NCBI GenBank assembly: GCA_900553645.1
Contig: USEE01000004.1
Location: 1-19,931 of the forward strand
DNA: 19,931 bases
Source: an uncultured Eubacteriales bacterium
GTDB taxonomy: Bacteria; Bacillota_A; Clostridia; Christensenellales; Aristaeellaceae
Direction of reading: 5' to 3'
The notes beneath the pieces are model-generated. The model searched no databases and was not told the DNA's origin. It saw only the letters and a list, made by a program, of their open reading frames with translations. Of the stretch, positions 6,942-14,402 are shown one piece after another. Within the stretch, counting starts at the first letter, position 1; the number at the start of each line of letters is the position of its first letter. The position numbers and the translations under genes were made by a program.

Positions 6942-7107
6942 TTAGAGTGTGTCTCAAAAAGGGAAATCCGCAAGTTCGAGCAGATTTTGCGTCAGTTCAA
7001 GGAAGAGACCCGAAGGCTTAGCAGCGCTAAGTCGAGGGTTGATGACGCAGAAATGGCACAAAAGCCGCCGAAATTGCGGATTAGGGAATTTTTGAGACAC
7101 ACTCTAA
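6942..7107. mobile_element. MITE-like 166-bp palindromic element
   Basis: Perfect 19-bp terminal inverted repeats, TTAGAGTGTGTCTCAAAAA (6942-6960) and its complement (7089-7107), bound a segment that folds on itself. A second paired block AATCCGCAA / TTGCGGATT, a TGCGTCA / TGACGCA pair and a central stem CTTAGC-AGC-GCTAAG at 7017-7031 lie symmetrically about 7024. No transposase is encoded. No clear target-site duplication is visible at the edges. The element sits 7 nt past the mutS2 stop. A structured RNA or 3'-end processing hairpin is an alternative reading. Confidence 0.7.
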
Positions 7108-7113
7108 GGCAGA

Positions 7114-9504
7114 TTATTTCAGCGTAACCACGGTCACGCCGTCCTCGCCCTCGCCGTATTTGCCCAAGCGGAACGACTTTACATGCGGATGATGGCGCAG
7201 GTGATCCTGTATGCCCGCGCGCAGCACGCCCGTGCCCTTGCCGTGGATTATGTATACCTCGCCCAGCTGCTGCATTGCGGCGTTGTCCAGATACAGATCG
7301 ACCGCCAGTATGGCCTCCTCCAGCGTCATGCCGCGCACATCGGTTTCGGTCGCCACCGAGCGGTCGCGCACGCTTACGCTGGCCGCGCTCTTGCTGGAGT
7401 CCTTGCCCAGCGCGGGAGTCCACTTGTTCTTCTCCTTTTTAGGTGGCTTGGCCGAACGCAGCGACTTGAGCGGTACCTTGAGTTTAAGCGCGCCCGCCTG
7501 CACCTGTACCTCGCCCCTGGCGTCGGGCAGCGACGCAACCGTGCCGGTGGTGTTCAGGTGGGTAATCTCAACATAGTCGCCCACCTTGACCGACTTGAGC
7601 GGCTGGCCCTCGTCTTGAGAAGCCGACGTATTTAGCGCGCTTACCTCGTCCAGACCGCTTTGCAGCTTGGAGCGCATGGCCGCGAGTTCGTGTTCCTTCA
7701 GGCCGCTCGCGCCCGCCGCGCGCTGCTTCTTCAACTCGGATATGATCTGCTCCGATTCGCGCTGGGCGCTTTGCAGTACGCGCCTTGCGTCGTCGCGCGC
7801 CTTGCGCATCATGCTTTCGCGCTGCTTTTCCAGCTCCTTGCGCTGACGGTCGGTCTCGTCGCGCAGCCGCTGCATCTCGATGCGCGCCTGCTGGGCCAGC
7901 TCGCGTTCGCGTTCGGCGATCTGGCGCTGGCTTTCGGCGTTGGATATTACGTCCTCGAATCGCACCTGATCGTGGCTCAGGCGCTTGGACGCTTCCTCAA
8001 TGATTTCTTCGGGCAGACCCAGTTTGCGCGATATTTCAAACGCGTTGGACTTGCCGGGTATGCCTATCGACAGCCGGTATGTGGGGCGGAGCGTCTGCAC
8101 GTTAAACTCGACCGACGCGTTCTCCACGCCCGGATGGGACAGCGCGTATTCCTTCAGTTCGGAATAGTGCGTGGTAGCCATCGTGCGCACCTTGTCCTTT
8201 AGCAGCGTGTCCAATATCGCCATTGCCAGCGCCGCACCCTCGGTGGGGTCGGTACCCGCGCCCAGCTCGTCGAACATAACCAGCGAGTCGGGCGTCATGT
8301 CCTGCAATATTGATACGATGTTGGTCATATGCGACGAGAAAGTAGACAGGGATTGTTCGATCGACTGCTCGTCGCCAATGTCGGCGAACACGCTGTCGAA
8401 TACGGCCAGTTCAGTGCCCAGATCGGCGGGCACCTGCAAACCGGCCTGCGCCATCAGCGTAAACAGGCCCACCGTCTTTAGCGTAACCGTCTTACCGCCG
8501 GTATTGGGGCCGGTTATGACCAGCGTGGTAAACTCCGCGCCCAGCCATATATCGGACGGCACGACCTTTTCCGGGTCGAGCAGCGGATGGCGGCCGCGGA
8601 TTATGCGCAGGTAGCCGTTGTTGTTCAGCTTGGGCTGCACGGCGCGCATGTTGCGGCTTAATTGCGCCTTGGCAAATGCAAAATCCAGCTGCGCCAGTAT
8701 CTCAAGATTGGAGCGCAGGCTATCGCATTCGGGCGCGATCTGCTGTGTAAACGAAGCCAGTATGCGCTCGATCTCCTGCTTTTCCTTGCCCATCAGCTCT
8801 TTCAGGTCGTTGTTGATCTCCACAATCGCCATCGGCTCTATGAAAAGCGTCGCGCCGGTCGCGCTCTGATCGTGGATTAGGCCGGGCACAGCGCCGCGGC
8901 ATTCTGCCTTAACCGGCAATACGTACCGGCCATTGCGCACGGTGATTATGAAGTCCTGCAGGTACTTCTGGGTATTGGGATTGTGTATGTACGAATTAAG
9001 GCGCTCGCGAATCTTGTCGTTGGCGGTGCGTATCTTGCGGCGCAGTTCGTACAGTTCTGGGCTGGCGTGATCGCTCATCTCATCCTCGGAGATAATCGCC
9101 GCGTCTATGTCCTCCTCCAGTTGGCGGAAGGACATAAGCCCGCTCGCCAAACTGTTTATGTACGGCGTATTGTCTCGGTCAGTCACCAGCGCTGCGCGCG
9201 CCGATCGGCCCGCGCGCATGAACGCGGCCACAGCCAAAAGCGCCTTCATCGAAAGCAACGAGCCTATCTGCGCCAGCCTTAAATACGGCCGCACGTCCTC
9301 AAACGACGTAAGCGGGTTGGAGCCGATGTAGGTAAGTATTACGCTGGCTTCCTCCGTCTCCTGCTGCCAAAGCTGTGCGGTGGCGAGGTCGCTGGTGGGT
9401 TCCAGCTTTTCGATAAGCTCGCGGCCCGCGTCCGACAGCGCCAGCGGCTTCATCATGTCCTTTATCTTATTAAACTCAAGCACTCTGAGCGTGCGTTCCA
9501 ACAT
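7114..9504 (-). CDS. mutS2: MutS2 ATPase with C-terminal Smr nuclease domain
   Basis: MutS-family protein lacking the mismatch-recognition domain. Members have been linked to suppression of homologous recombination and, in Bacillus, to handling of collided ribosomes. The 796-residue length is typical. Walker A GPNTGGKT is at 332-339 and Walker B LVMFDELGAGTDPTEG at about 408-423. A charged coiled coil runs from about 515 to 600, a KOW-like stretch covers about 640-680, and the Smr domain occupies about 720-796 (DVRGMTLEEA, then HGKGTGVLR). The ATG at 9504 has GAGGTG about 7 nt upstream. It lies 113 nt after the U32 peptidase gene; zapA-mutS2 linkage is common in Bacillota. The palindromic element begins 7 nt past its stop. 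Confidence 0.96.
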   Translation of the reverse strand: MLERTLRVLEFNKIKDMMKPLALSDAGRELIEKLEPTSDLATAQLWQQETEEASVILTYIGSNPLTSFEDVRPYLRLAQIGSLLSMKALLAVAAFMRAGRSARAALVTDRDNTPYINSLASGLMSFRQLEEDIDAAIISEDEMSDHASPELYELRRKIRTANDKIRERLNSYIHNPNTQKYLQDFIITVRNGRYVLPVKAECRGAVPGLIHDQSATGATLFIEPMAIVEINNDLKELMGKEKQEIERILASFTQQIAPECDSLRSNLEILAQLDFAFAKAQLSRNMRAVQPKLNNNGYLRIIRGRHPLLDPEKVVPSDIWLGAEFTTLVITGPNTGGKTVTLKTVGLFTLMAQAGLQVPADLGTELAVFDSVFADIGDEQSIEQSLSTFSSHMTNIVSILQDMTPDSLVMFDELGAGTDPTEGAALAMAILDTLLKDKVRTMATTHYSELKEYALSHPGVENASVEFNVQTLRPTYRLSIGIPGKSNAFEISRKLGLPEEIIEEASKRLSHDQVRFEDVISNAESQRQIAERERELAQQARIEMQRLRDETDRQRKELEKQRESMMRKARDDARRVLQSAQRESEQIISELKKQRAAGASGLKEHELAAMRSKLQSGLDEVSALNTSASQDEGQPLKSVKVGDYVEITHLNTTGTVASLPDARGEVQVQAGALKLKVPLKSLRSAKPPKKEKNKWTPALGKDSSKSAASVSVRDRSVATETDVRGMTLEEAILAVDLYLDNAAMQQLGEVYIIHGKGTGVLRAGIQDHLRHHPHVKSFRLGKYGEGEDGVTVVTLK

Positions 9505-9617
9505 GTGTGTTCACCTCACAAAGGTATGGTCTTATTCAGCTTCAAGCAAACTTTTACGCGGTCAGTCTGTACACTCAGTATACTTGAAACACGCTTCAAT
9601 TTTTTATCGAGCCGGGC

Positions 9618-12023
9618 TTACTCCACCCCACGGAAGTAATGCCCCGCGGTAGCGCCCTGTACCGGCGCGACATTCGCCGCACGGCCGCTTATGAGCGCGT
9701 CAATCGCTTCCCGCGCGCCCCTTGCAACGGCCCGGCGCGTGTCCTCGTCTTCGCCGGTAAATATTATCCTCGCCGCGTCGCAGTCGGGCAGTCGGTTGAG
9801 TCTGCCCCTCACGTCGTGCGGCGCGGAATTAAGTATCTGCGCATAACAGCCGCTTTCTCCCCTATACCGCCTGAGCGGGAAACTCACGCGCTTGCGGTCT
9901 ATGAGACTGCACTCCTCCAGCCCCCGCCCCGCGTCGCACAGATGGCAGTCGGCGTGACATAGCTTTGCGTGCGCGTTGACCGGGCAATGGCGCATGGTCA
10001 TGAGCGCCGCGCGGCCATATACTATTATTTCGCGTTCCAGCCCCGCGTGCCCCGCCTGCTTTATCTCGGCCGAGGTAAGCTCCAGCGGCGCAGTCACGCG
10101 CGCAAGCCCGCAGTCCTTCAATACCTTCATCGTCTGCGAGTTCCACGCGTTCAGGTTCATGTCGCCCACCAGCTCGCCCGGCCATTTAAGCGCGAGCTGC
10201 GCGATATTGGTCAGCACGCACCCGCGCAGTCTGTCGGCGTGCGCGTGGGCAAATTCGTTTATTTCGATAAGTTCGGTTTCGGTCAGCATGTTTGGCACGC
10301 GCAGATATACCTGCACATCGCCCGGCCATGCGTCGAATGCGCGGTCAAGTTCCGCGCCCGTCACGCGCTCCGGCTCCCAGTACAGCGCGTCGCAAAGTTC
10401 AGCATCGCCCAGGTCGCGCGACTGTGCTATCAGCATGGGCGCGCGGCTTGCGTTTCGCTCATCTTTGGCCGATGGGATATGCACAAACACCTGCTCCGGC
10501 ACGGGGCATCCGCGCCGCTTTTTGAACACCTCAGCCATGTATTTATCCACAGCCGCGCGCCTCAGCTCGTTGAGCGCCGACACCGGCAGGAACGCGCCTT
10601 CGTCCAAATCCACCTCAATATCCGCAGCGTTCAGCGCCGTGCCGCCCAGTTTGCTTAGCTGCGCGCGCACCGCTTCATGAGTAAGCGGCGCTTTGCGGGC
10701 GGGGCTTACCTGAGCGGCATCGACTTGTACCTCAACGTCCGCAATGTCGACTGCGCTTTTGTCCACAGCCGTGTGGATAACCAGTTGTGCGGCTTCGCCC
10801 ACGCGCAATGCCGCGCGCATGTTCACGCTGATCGGCCTGTGCTCGCCCTCGCACGCATCGTGCGCGCGGCTTAGCTGGCTTGCGCTGGCCGCGCGGAACA
10901 CCTGCGCGCCGGTTATGTCGAATTGCGGTTTCAGTTCGGCTATGCTCAGTTCGCACTCGCCCGCGGGCAATGCCTGTTTAAGCTCGAACCCGGTTTCCTG
11001 GCCGCCCAGCCGGATTGCAATCTGGTCGCCCGCATCCAGCGGCGTTATCAGCCTAAGCCTTACCCGCCCGCCGCGCGCGCGCAGTACCTCACCCACCTGC
11101 ACGCCCATGTTGTTGGGGCGGGGGGGGTCGATTATGTCGCAGTCGCGGAAGCGCGTGTCCAGATACGCGTGCGAAAAGCCGCCGCGATTGAATATCTGCC
11201 TGAGCGCAAGTTCGCCGTCCGCGTCGGGCGTGAAGCGCTCGGGATGCTCCTCCAGCTCGTCCAGCGCGCGCCGGTACACGCGCGTTACCTCGCTCACATA
11301 TTCGGGACGCTTGAGCCGGCCTTCTATCTTGAGCGAGCACACTCCCGCCTGTTTCAGTTCGGGCAGTTTATGCAGCATCATTATGTCGCGCGGCGATATT
11401 AGACAGCCCTGCGCCGATTTCGCGCCCGCCAGCTCGTAATTGAGTCTGCACGGCTGGGCGCACATGCCGCGGTTGCCGCTGCGCCCGCCCACCATGCTTG
11501 AAAACAGGCATTGACCCGAGAAGCACACGCACAGCGCGCCGTGGACGAACGTCTCTATCTCCACACCCTCGCGCGCACACCTCGCGATTTCGTCCAGCGA
11601 GCATTCACGCGCCAGCACCACGCGGTCATAGCCGTGCGCACGCGCATATCTCACGCCCGACGCGCTAAAGCACGCCGCCTGAGTGCTCATATGCAGCTTG
11701 AGTCCGGGGCAGAGCTGTTTAATCAGCGCCGCGCCGCCCAGATCCTGCACGATCACCGCGTCCACGCCCGCGCGCGCCGCCTCCAGCGCCGCCGCCGCGA
11801 AGCCATCCAGCTCGTTTTCCTTAATTAATGTATTGAGCGTGACATGCACCTTAACGCCGCGCGCGTGACAGTATTCGACGGCGCGCTCGAAGTCTGCGCC
11901 CGCAAAGTTGCCCGCCGACCGGCGCGCATTGAACCCGCCAAAGCCCAGATACACCGCGTCCGCGCCGCTCTGCACGGCGGCGACCAGCGAATCGAAATTG
12001 CCCGCGGGCGATAACAGTTCCAT
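9618..12023 (-). CDS. U32-family peptidase / radical-free tRNA-rRNA hydroxylase-type protein
   Basis: An 801-residue U32 protein. The N-terminal barrel starts MELLSPAGNFDSLVAAVQSG, and the family signature ETFVHGALCVCFSGQCLFSS is at residues 157-176. Cysteines 165, 167, 172, 188 and 192 lie in or near the signature. A second cluster (CPVNAHAKLCHADCHLC) lies near 680-700, and such cysteines could hold an iron-sulfur cluster. U32 proteins were named for a collagenase, but several characterised members (RlhA on 23S rRNA, TrhP on tRNA) are needed for RNA hydroxylation. The large size with a middle extension is closer to the RlhA type; this is inference. The ATG at 12023 has GAGGGG 9 nt upstream. 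It lies 61 nt after zapA and is probably cotranscribed. Confidence 0.9.
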   Translation of the reverse strand: MELLSPAGNFDSLVAAVQSGADAVYLGFGGFNARRSAGNFAGADFERAVEYCHARGVKVHVTLNTLIKENELDGFAAAALEAARAGVDAVIVQDLGGAALIKQLCPGLKLHMSTQAACFSASGVRYARAHGYDRVVLARECSLDEIARCAREGVEIETFVHGALCVCFSGQCLFSSMVGGRSGNRGMCAQPCRLNYELAGAKSAQGCLISPRDIMMLHKLPELKQAGVCSLKIEGRLKRPEYVSEVTRVYRRALDELEEHPERFTPDADGELALRQIFNRGGFSHAYLDTRFRDCDIIDPPRPNNMGVQVGEVLRARGGRVRLRLITPLDAGDQIAIRLGGQETGFELKQALPAGECELSIAELKPQFDITGAQVFRAASASQLSRAHDACEGEHRPISVNMRAALRVGEAAQLVIHTAVDKSAVDIADVEVQVDAAQVSPARKAPLTHEAVRAQLSKLGGTALNAADIEVDLDEGAFLPVSALNELRRAAVDKYMAEVFKKRRGCPVPEQVFVHIPSAKDERNASRAPMLIAQSRDLGDAELCDALYWEPERVTGAELDRAFDAWPGDVQVYLRVPNMLTETELIEINEFAHAHADRLRGCVLTNIAQLALKWPGELVGDMNLNAWNSQTMKVLKDCGLARVTAPLELTSAEIKQAGHAGLEREIIVYGRAALMTMRHCPVNAHAKLCHADCHLCDAGRGLEECSLIDRKRVSFPLRRYRGESGCYAQILNSAPHDVRGRLNRLPDCDAARIIFTGEDEDTRRAVARGAREAIDALISGRAANVAPVQGATAGHYFRGVE

Positions 12024-12084
12024 ATGAAAATTCCCCTCAGTTTTTATAGCGCGGATATTTCGCGTCCGCCCGTATTGCCGCGCG

Positions 12085-12456
12085 TTACTCGTCCGCGTTT
12101 GTCTGCTCTTTAGCCGATTCTTCCAGCTTTTCCAGTTTCATGCGCAGTACGCTTATCTCGCGGTTAAGTTCGTCGTTTTTGCGCTCAAGTTCGAACACAT
12201 GCGCGCGTACACCTGTCAGGTCGCGGCGCAGGCGCGTGTTCTCGTCCTGCGCAAGGAAAGTTTCGTCGCCCAGCCTGAGCATGGTTTCCATAAGCCGCCC
12301 TGTCTCGTCCGGCTCGCGGCCATGCGCCTGAGCGCGCACGTCGGTTTCCGAAAGCGCCTGTTCCACATGCCGCGCCACGCGCTCCATGCGCTCGCGGCTG
12401 TCGCCCGGGCACAGCGGCACGTCGCGCCCCGCGACCACAACATATCTGTCTGCCAT
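12085..12456 (-). CDS. zapA: Cell division protein ZapA
   Basis: A 123-residue ZapA-type protein, which binds FtsZ and bundles protofilaments at the division septum. The N-terminal head (MADRYVVVAGRDVPLCPGDS, then ERMERVARHVEQAL) fits the family, and the C-terminal half is a long coiled coil from about residue 75 (ENTRLRRDL to LEKLEESAKE). I chose the ATG at 12456, two bases after the stop of the TPR gene; a GTG at 12462 overlapping that stop is the alternative and adds two residues. GGCGGG ahead of the start is a weak ribosome binding site, so translation is probably coupled to the upstream gene. The coiled coil is somewhat longer than in short ZapA proteins. Identification is by pattern, not alignment. 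Confidence 0.82.
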   Translation of the reverse strand: MADRYVVVAGRDVPLCPGDSRERMERVARHVEQALSETDVRAQAHGREPDETGRLMETMLRLGDETFLAQDENTRLRRDLTGVRAHVFELERKNDELNREISVLRMKLEKLEESAKEQTNADE

Positions 12457-12458
12457 AA

Positions 12459-13262
12459 TCACTTGCCCGCCGCGTCCAGTTCGGCGCGGTACTGCTTCAG
12501 GCTCTCGTGCGTGACGGTCGCCAGCGCCGAGAAGTGTATGCCCATCGCCTTATCGACCAGCTTCTTTGCGTCGGCCATATAGGTTTCCGCCTGCGTTATT
12601 GAATCGCTGTCGCCCTGCTGCATAAGCTGTTCAGCCTCGGCTTGATTGACCTTGGCGAGGTAGTACATGCTGTCCACCTGAGTGGGACGGATTTCGAGCG
12701 CCTTACCTAAGTACTCGCGCGCCTTCTCGTAATCGCCGGTGCGCTGATAGTACTGGCCCACGTTGTCCAGCACGACCGCGTCCTCGTCGTCATAGTCCAT
12801 CGCCTCGTCGTTGAACTTCTTGGCCTCGCTGTAATCGCCGGTCTTGTCGCCGCGCGCGATAAGCATGTAGCCCAAGGAGCCGTATACTGTCGAGTTTTTG
12901 TAAGTCTTGCTCAGCTCGATCATCGCGCCTATCGCGTGGTCAATGTCGCCCAATTTCCACTGGCATATGGAGTAGTTTATAATCAGGCGGCGCTTCTGGT
13001 CGTCGTTAAGGTTGGGCATTTTTTCGGTCTGACGGATTATCTCCATCGCCTTTTCAAATTTGCCCGTGCGCAGAAGCAGCACGGTGTAGGCTATCAGGTA
13101 GTTAACCTGATTCATGCCCTTGGCCATCGCCTTTTCATAGCCCTCCAGCGCCTTGTTTTCGCATTCTATCGCCGCGGCGTAGTCCTGCTTGTCCAGCGCC
13201 TGCATGGACTTGGCCTGGCTCAGATACGCCTTGTACGCCATCACATTTCCAATTATAGCCAT
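12459..13262 (-). CDS. Tetratricopeptide-repeat protein of unknown function
   Basis: A 267-residue soluble protein made largely of TPR-like helix pairs. Clear units include AIECENKALEGYEKAMAKG near residue 40, KFEKAMEIIRQTEKMPNL near 68, and the best one, VVLDNVGQYYQRTGDYEKAREYLGKALEIRP at about 163-193. I see no signal peptide or catalytic motif; the N-terminus MAIIGNVMAYKAYL is only mildly hydrophobic. The ATG at 13262 has AGGAGG about 10 nt upstream, placed inside the last codons and stop of mrfB. It ends 2 nt before zapA, so it is translationally linked to both. TPR proteins usually act as protein-protein scaffolds. The partner is unknown; the neighbours suggest MrfB or ZapA as candidates. 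Confidence 0.88.
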   Translation of the reverse strand: MAIIGNVMAYKAYLSQAKSMQALDKQDYAAAIECENKALEGYEKAMAKGMNQVNYLIAYTVLLLRTGKFEKAMEIIRQTEKMPNLNDDQKRRLIINYSICQWKLGDIDHAIGAMIELSKTYKNSTVYGSLGYMLIARGDKTGDYSEAKKFNDEAMDYDDEDAVVLDNVGQYYQRTGDYEKAREYLGKALEIRPTQVDSMYYLAKVNQAEAEQLMQQGDSDSITQAETYMADAKKLVDKAMGIHFSALATVTHESLKQYRAELDAAGK

Positions 13263-13268
13263 ATCATT

Positions 13269-14402
13269 TTATCCTCCTGCCTTGGACAGCTTTTGAAGTA
13301 TTCGTTGTCTGCGGTGTTCCAGTTCTTTAAGCGCGTCGCTGTCGCCCAGCGCGCGCGCCCTGCTTTGAGCGCGCTCGACAATTTCCAGCGCGGATTTATA
13401 GTCGCGCAAACGATGTTCGTATGCCTTGCTAAGTTCTATATAGGGCATAAGCCCACCCAATCCGCGCGCGGTCATGTCGCGCCAGACCTCCATAGCCCGG
13501 TCAAGCTCCTTCTGACGCTTGAGCAGCATCGACATCGACGCGCCCGAACGCCCGGCCAGTTTGCCGTGCGATACCGCGCGGTAGCACTTAATCGCGCCCT
13601 CGCCGCTGCCGCCGCGCTCCAGCGCGCGCCCCAGCGAGTATATATCCTCCTGATACCCGGCCAGCAGCGGCGCGCGGAACAGATCGGCCATGCGCCCCAT
13701 CAGCAGCATCAGCGTCACTATGTCCTGCCGGTTGTGCTCGATTACCTCTTTCATCTCGGTAAAGTCGTGCGTCTTCAGGTAATGAAAGTATCTTTCGGGC
13801 ACCTCCGCGCCGGGTATGTCTATGTCGCGGCTCACGCCCAGTACGCTTTGCTCCAGCGCGCCCAGCGAGCACCGTTCCAGCCTCAGCTTCCATATGCGCC
13901 GCGCCGGGTGCAGCAGGTCTATGTGCCTCAGCTCCCGCCAGTCGCTCCTCATGCGCATCAGCGTAAAGCGGCTTTCCAATAGCGGGCAGTCGAACGATTT
14001 GCCGTTGAACGTGACCACATGCGTGCGCCCCGCCATGCGCGCGGCGATGCGTCTGAGCATAAACACTTCTTCCGAATAGTCACGCAGGAAGTACTGCTCG
14101 ACGATAAAGCGCCCGTCCTCGACCCAGCCTAAACCCGTCAAAAACGCCAACGTGCCCGCGCCGCCCGACAGCCCGGTCGTCTCAGTGTCCAGAAACAGCG
14201 CGCGGTTTATGTCAAAGCCCGCGCCGTCCGTGCCGCACATCAGGCGCATGTCGTCCTCACACGCGCGCATCGCGCTTTCGTCCAGCGGATAGTCGGCGCG
14301 CAGCACCATGCAATCGGCGCTCTGCGGCGCGGCGGGCTTTTGCGGCTGCGCGCCGGTTGTGCGCGCGACTGCGTTCAGTCTGCCTTTAAGTCCCGACAGC
14401 AT
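13269..14402 (-). CDS. mrfB: MrfB (YprB)-type DEDDh exonuclease with TPR-like tail
   Basis: A 377-residue RNase H-fold exonuclease like Bacillus subtilis YprB/MrfB, which acts with the helicase MrfA to remove mitomycin C adducts from DNA. The DEDDh residues are visible: D72 and E74 in FLDTETTGL, D138 in FNGKSFDCPLLESR, and H223 and D227 in EHNRQDIVTL. The C-terminal third (about 250-370) is helical with TPR-like spacing. The ATG at 14402 lies inside the last codons of mrfA, a 17-nt overlap, with GGGGGAG 7 nt upstream, so the two are coupled. The mrfA-mrfB gene order matches Bacillus. The repair role is from family knowledge; other substrates are possible. Confidence 0.9.
   Translation of the reverse strand: MLSGLKGRLNAVARTTGAQPQKPAAPQSADCMVLRADYPLDESAMRACEDDMRLMCGTDGAGFDINRALFLDTETTGLSGGAGTLAFLTGLGWVEDGRFIVEQYFLRDYSEEVFMLRRIAARMAGRTHVVTFNGKSFDCPLLESRFTLMRMRSDWRELRHIDLLHPARRIWKLRLERCSLGALEQSVLGVSRDIDIPGAEVPERYFHYLKTHDFTEMKEVIEHNRQDIVTLMLLMGRMADLFRAPLLAGYQEDIYSLGRALERGGSGEGAIKCYRAVSHGKLAGRSGASMSMLLKRQKELDRAMEVWRDMTARGLGGLMPYIELSKAYEHRLRDYKSALEIVERAQSRARALGDSDALKELEHRRQRILQKLSKAGG

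Noticed and set aside
6992..7423. A 143-codon minus-strand frame overlapping the end of mutS2 and the palindromic element
   Set aside because: It overlaps the Smr domain of mutS2 in another frame and then runs into the repeat; no independent support.
9541..9617. A mutS2 promoter with TATACT as -10, and the nearby TTGAA..TTCAA inverted repeat
   Set aside because: At 17-nt spacing the -35 position is a run of A, and the short inverted repeat is weak. I cannot support a call.
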